Assembly (NCBI GenBank): GCA_028751055.1
Contig: JAQZDD010000055.1
Coordinates: 1 to 6,685 of the forward strand
DNA length: 6,685 nt
Source of the DNA: Euryarchaeota archaeon Ods04
GTDB lineage: Archaea > Halobacteriota > Halobacteria > Halobacteriales > Halorutilaceae
Direction: 5' to 3'
Shown here: piece by piece, positions 6,685 through 6,685 of the stretch
How the letters are laid out: each line of letters opens with the position of its first letter
Numbering within the stretch: position 1 is the stretch's first letter
Notes under the pieces: model-generated
What the model was told of the DNA's origin: nothing
What the model saw: the letters and a program-made list of their open reading frames with translations, nothing else
The model's database searches: none
Translations under genes and position numbers: made by a program

Positions 6685-6685
6685 G

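Noticed and set aside
1..6685. CRISPR array, tRNA or rRNA genes, insertion sequence or phage genes
   Set aside because: No regular repeats, cloverleaf-like segments, terminal inverted repeats or transposase motifs were seen. Nearly all the sequence is occupied by ordinary cellular genes.

Overview
The window looks like chromosomal DNA from a halophilic archaeon of the class Halobacteria or a close, possibly deep-branching, relative. The elongation factor 2 is of the archaeal type and closely resembles haloarchaeal EF-2, including its C-terminal Asp-Tyr-Ile. The predicted proteins are strongly acidic, and an amino acid permease is fused to universal-stress domains, an arrangement known in haloarchaea. 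Base composition is moderate (by eye somewhat under 60% GC, with AT-rich intergenic stretches). Isoleucine is often written ATA, even in EF-2, which is not what high-GC haloarchaea usually do.

Layout, left to right: (1) at 1-180, the 3' end of an unidentified plus-strand gene, converging on everything else; (2) at 188-2464 (minus), an APC-superfamily amino acid transporter with two C-terminal USP-like domains; (3) at 2465-2635, an AT-rich intergenic region with a hairpin directly after the EF-2 stop codon, TATA-like elements and a small palindrome; (4) at 2636-4828 (minus), translation elongation factor EF-2; (5) at 4829-4913, a short intergenic region with a Shine-Dalgarno-like sequence, a perfect inverted repeat and a possible TATA element; (6) at 4914-6684 (minus), a tightly overlapping three-gene unit read from the right edge: a 5'-truncated pterin-4a-carbinolamine dehydratase, a metal-dependent amidohydrolase, and a 6-pyruvoyl-tetrahydropterin synthase/QueD-family enzyme.

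The three-gene unit is the most interesting part. Two genes are pterin enzymes, and the amidohydrolase between them is joined to both by start/stop overlaps (TGATG and ATGA). This suggests one translationally coupled operon with a pterin- or deazapurine-related role, in which the amidohydrolase would be an uncharacterised step. EF-2 and the transporter each appear to have their own promoter region, although read-through from the upstream operon into EF-2 is possible across the 85-base gap. I saw no tRNA, rRNA, CRISPR array, insertion sequence or phage gene.
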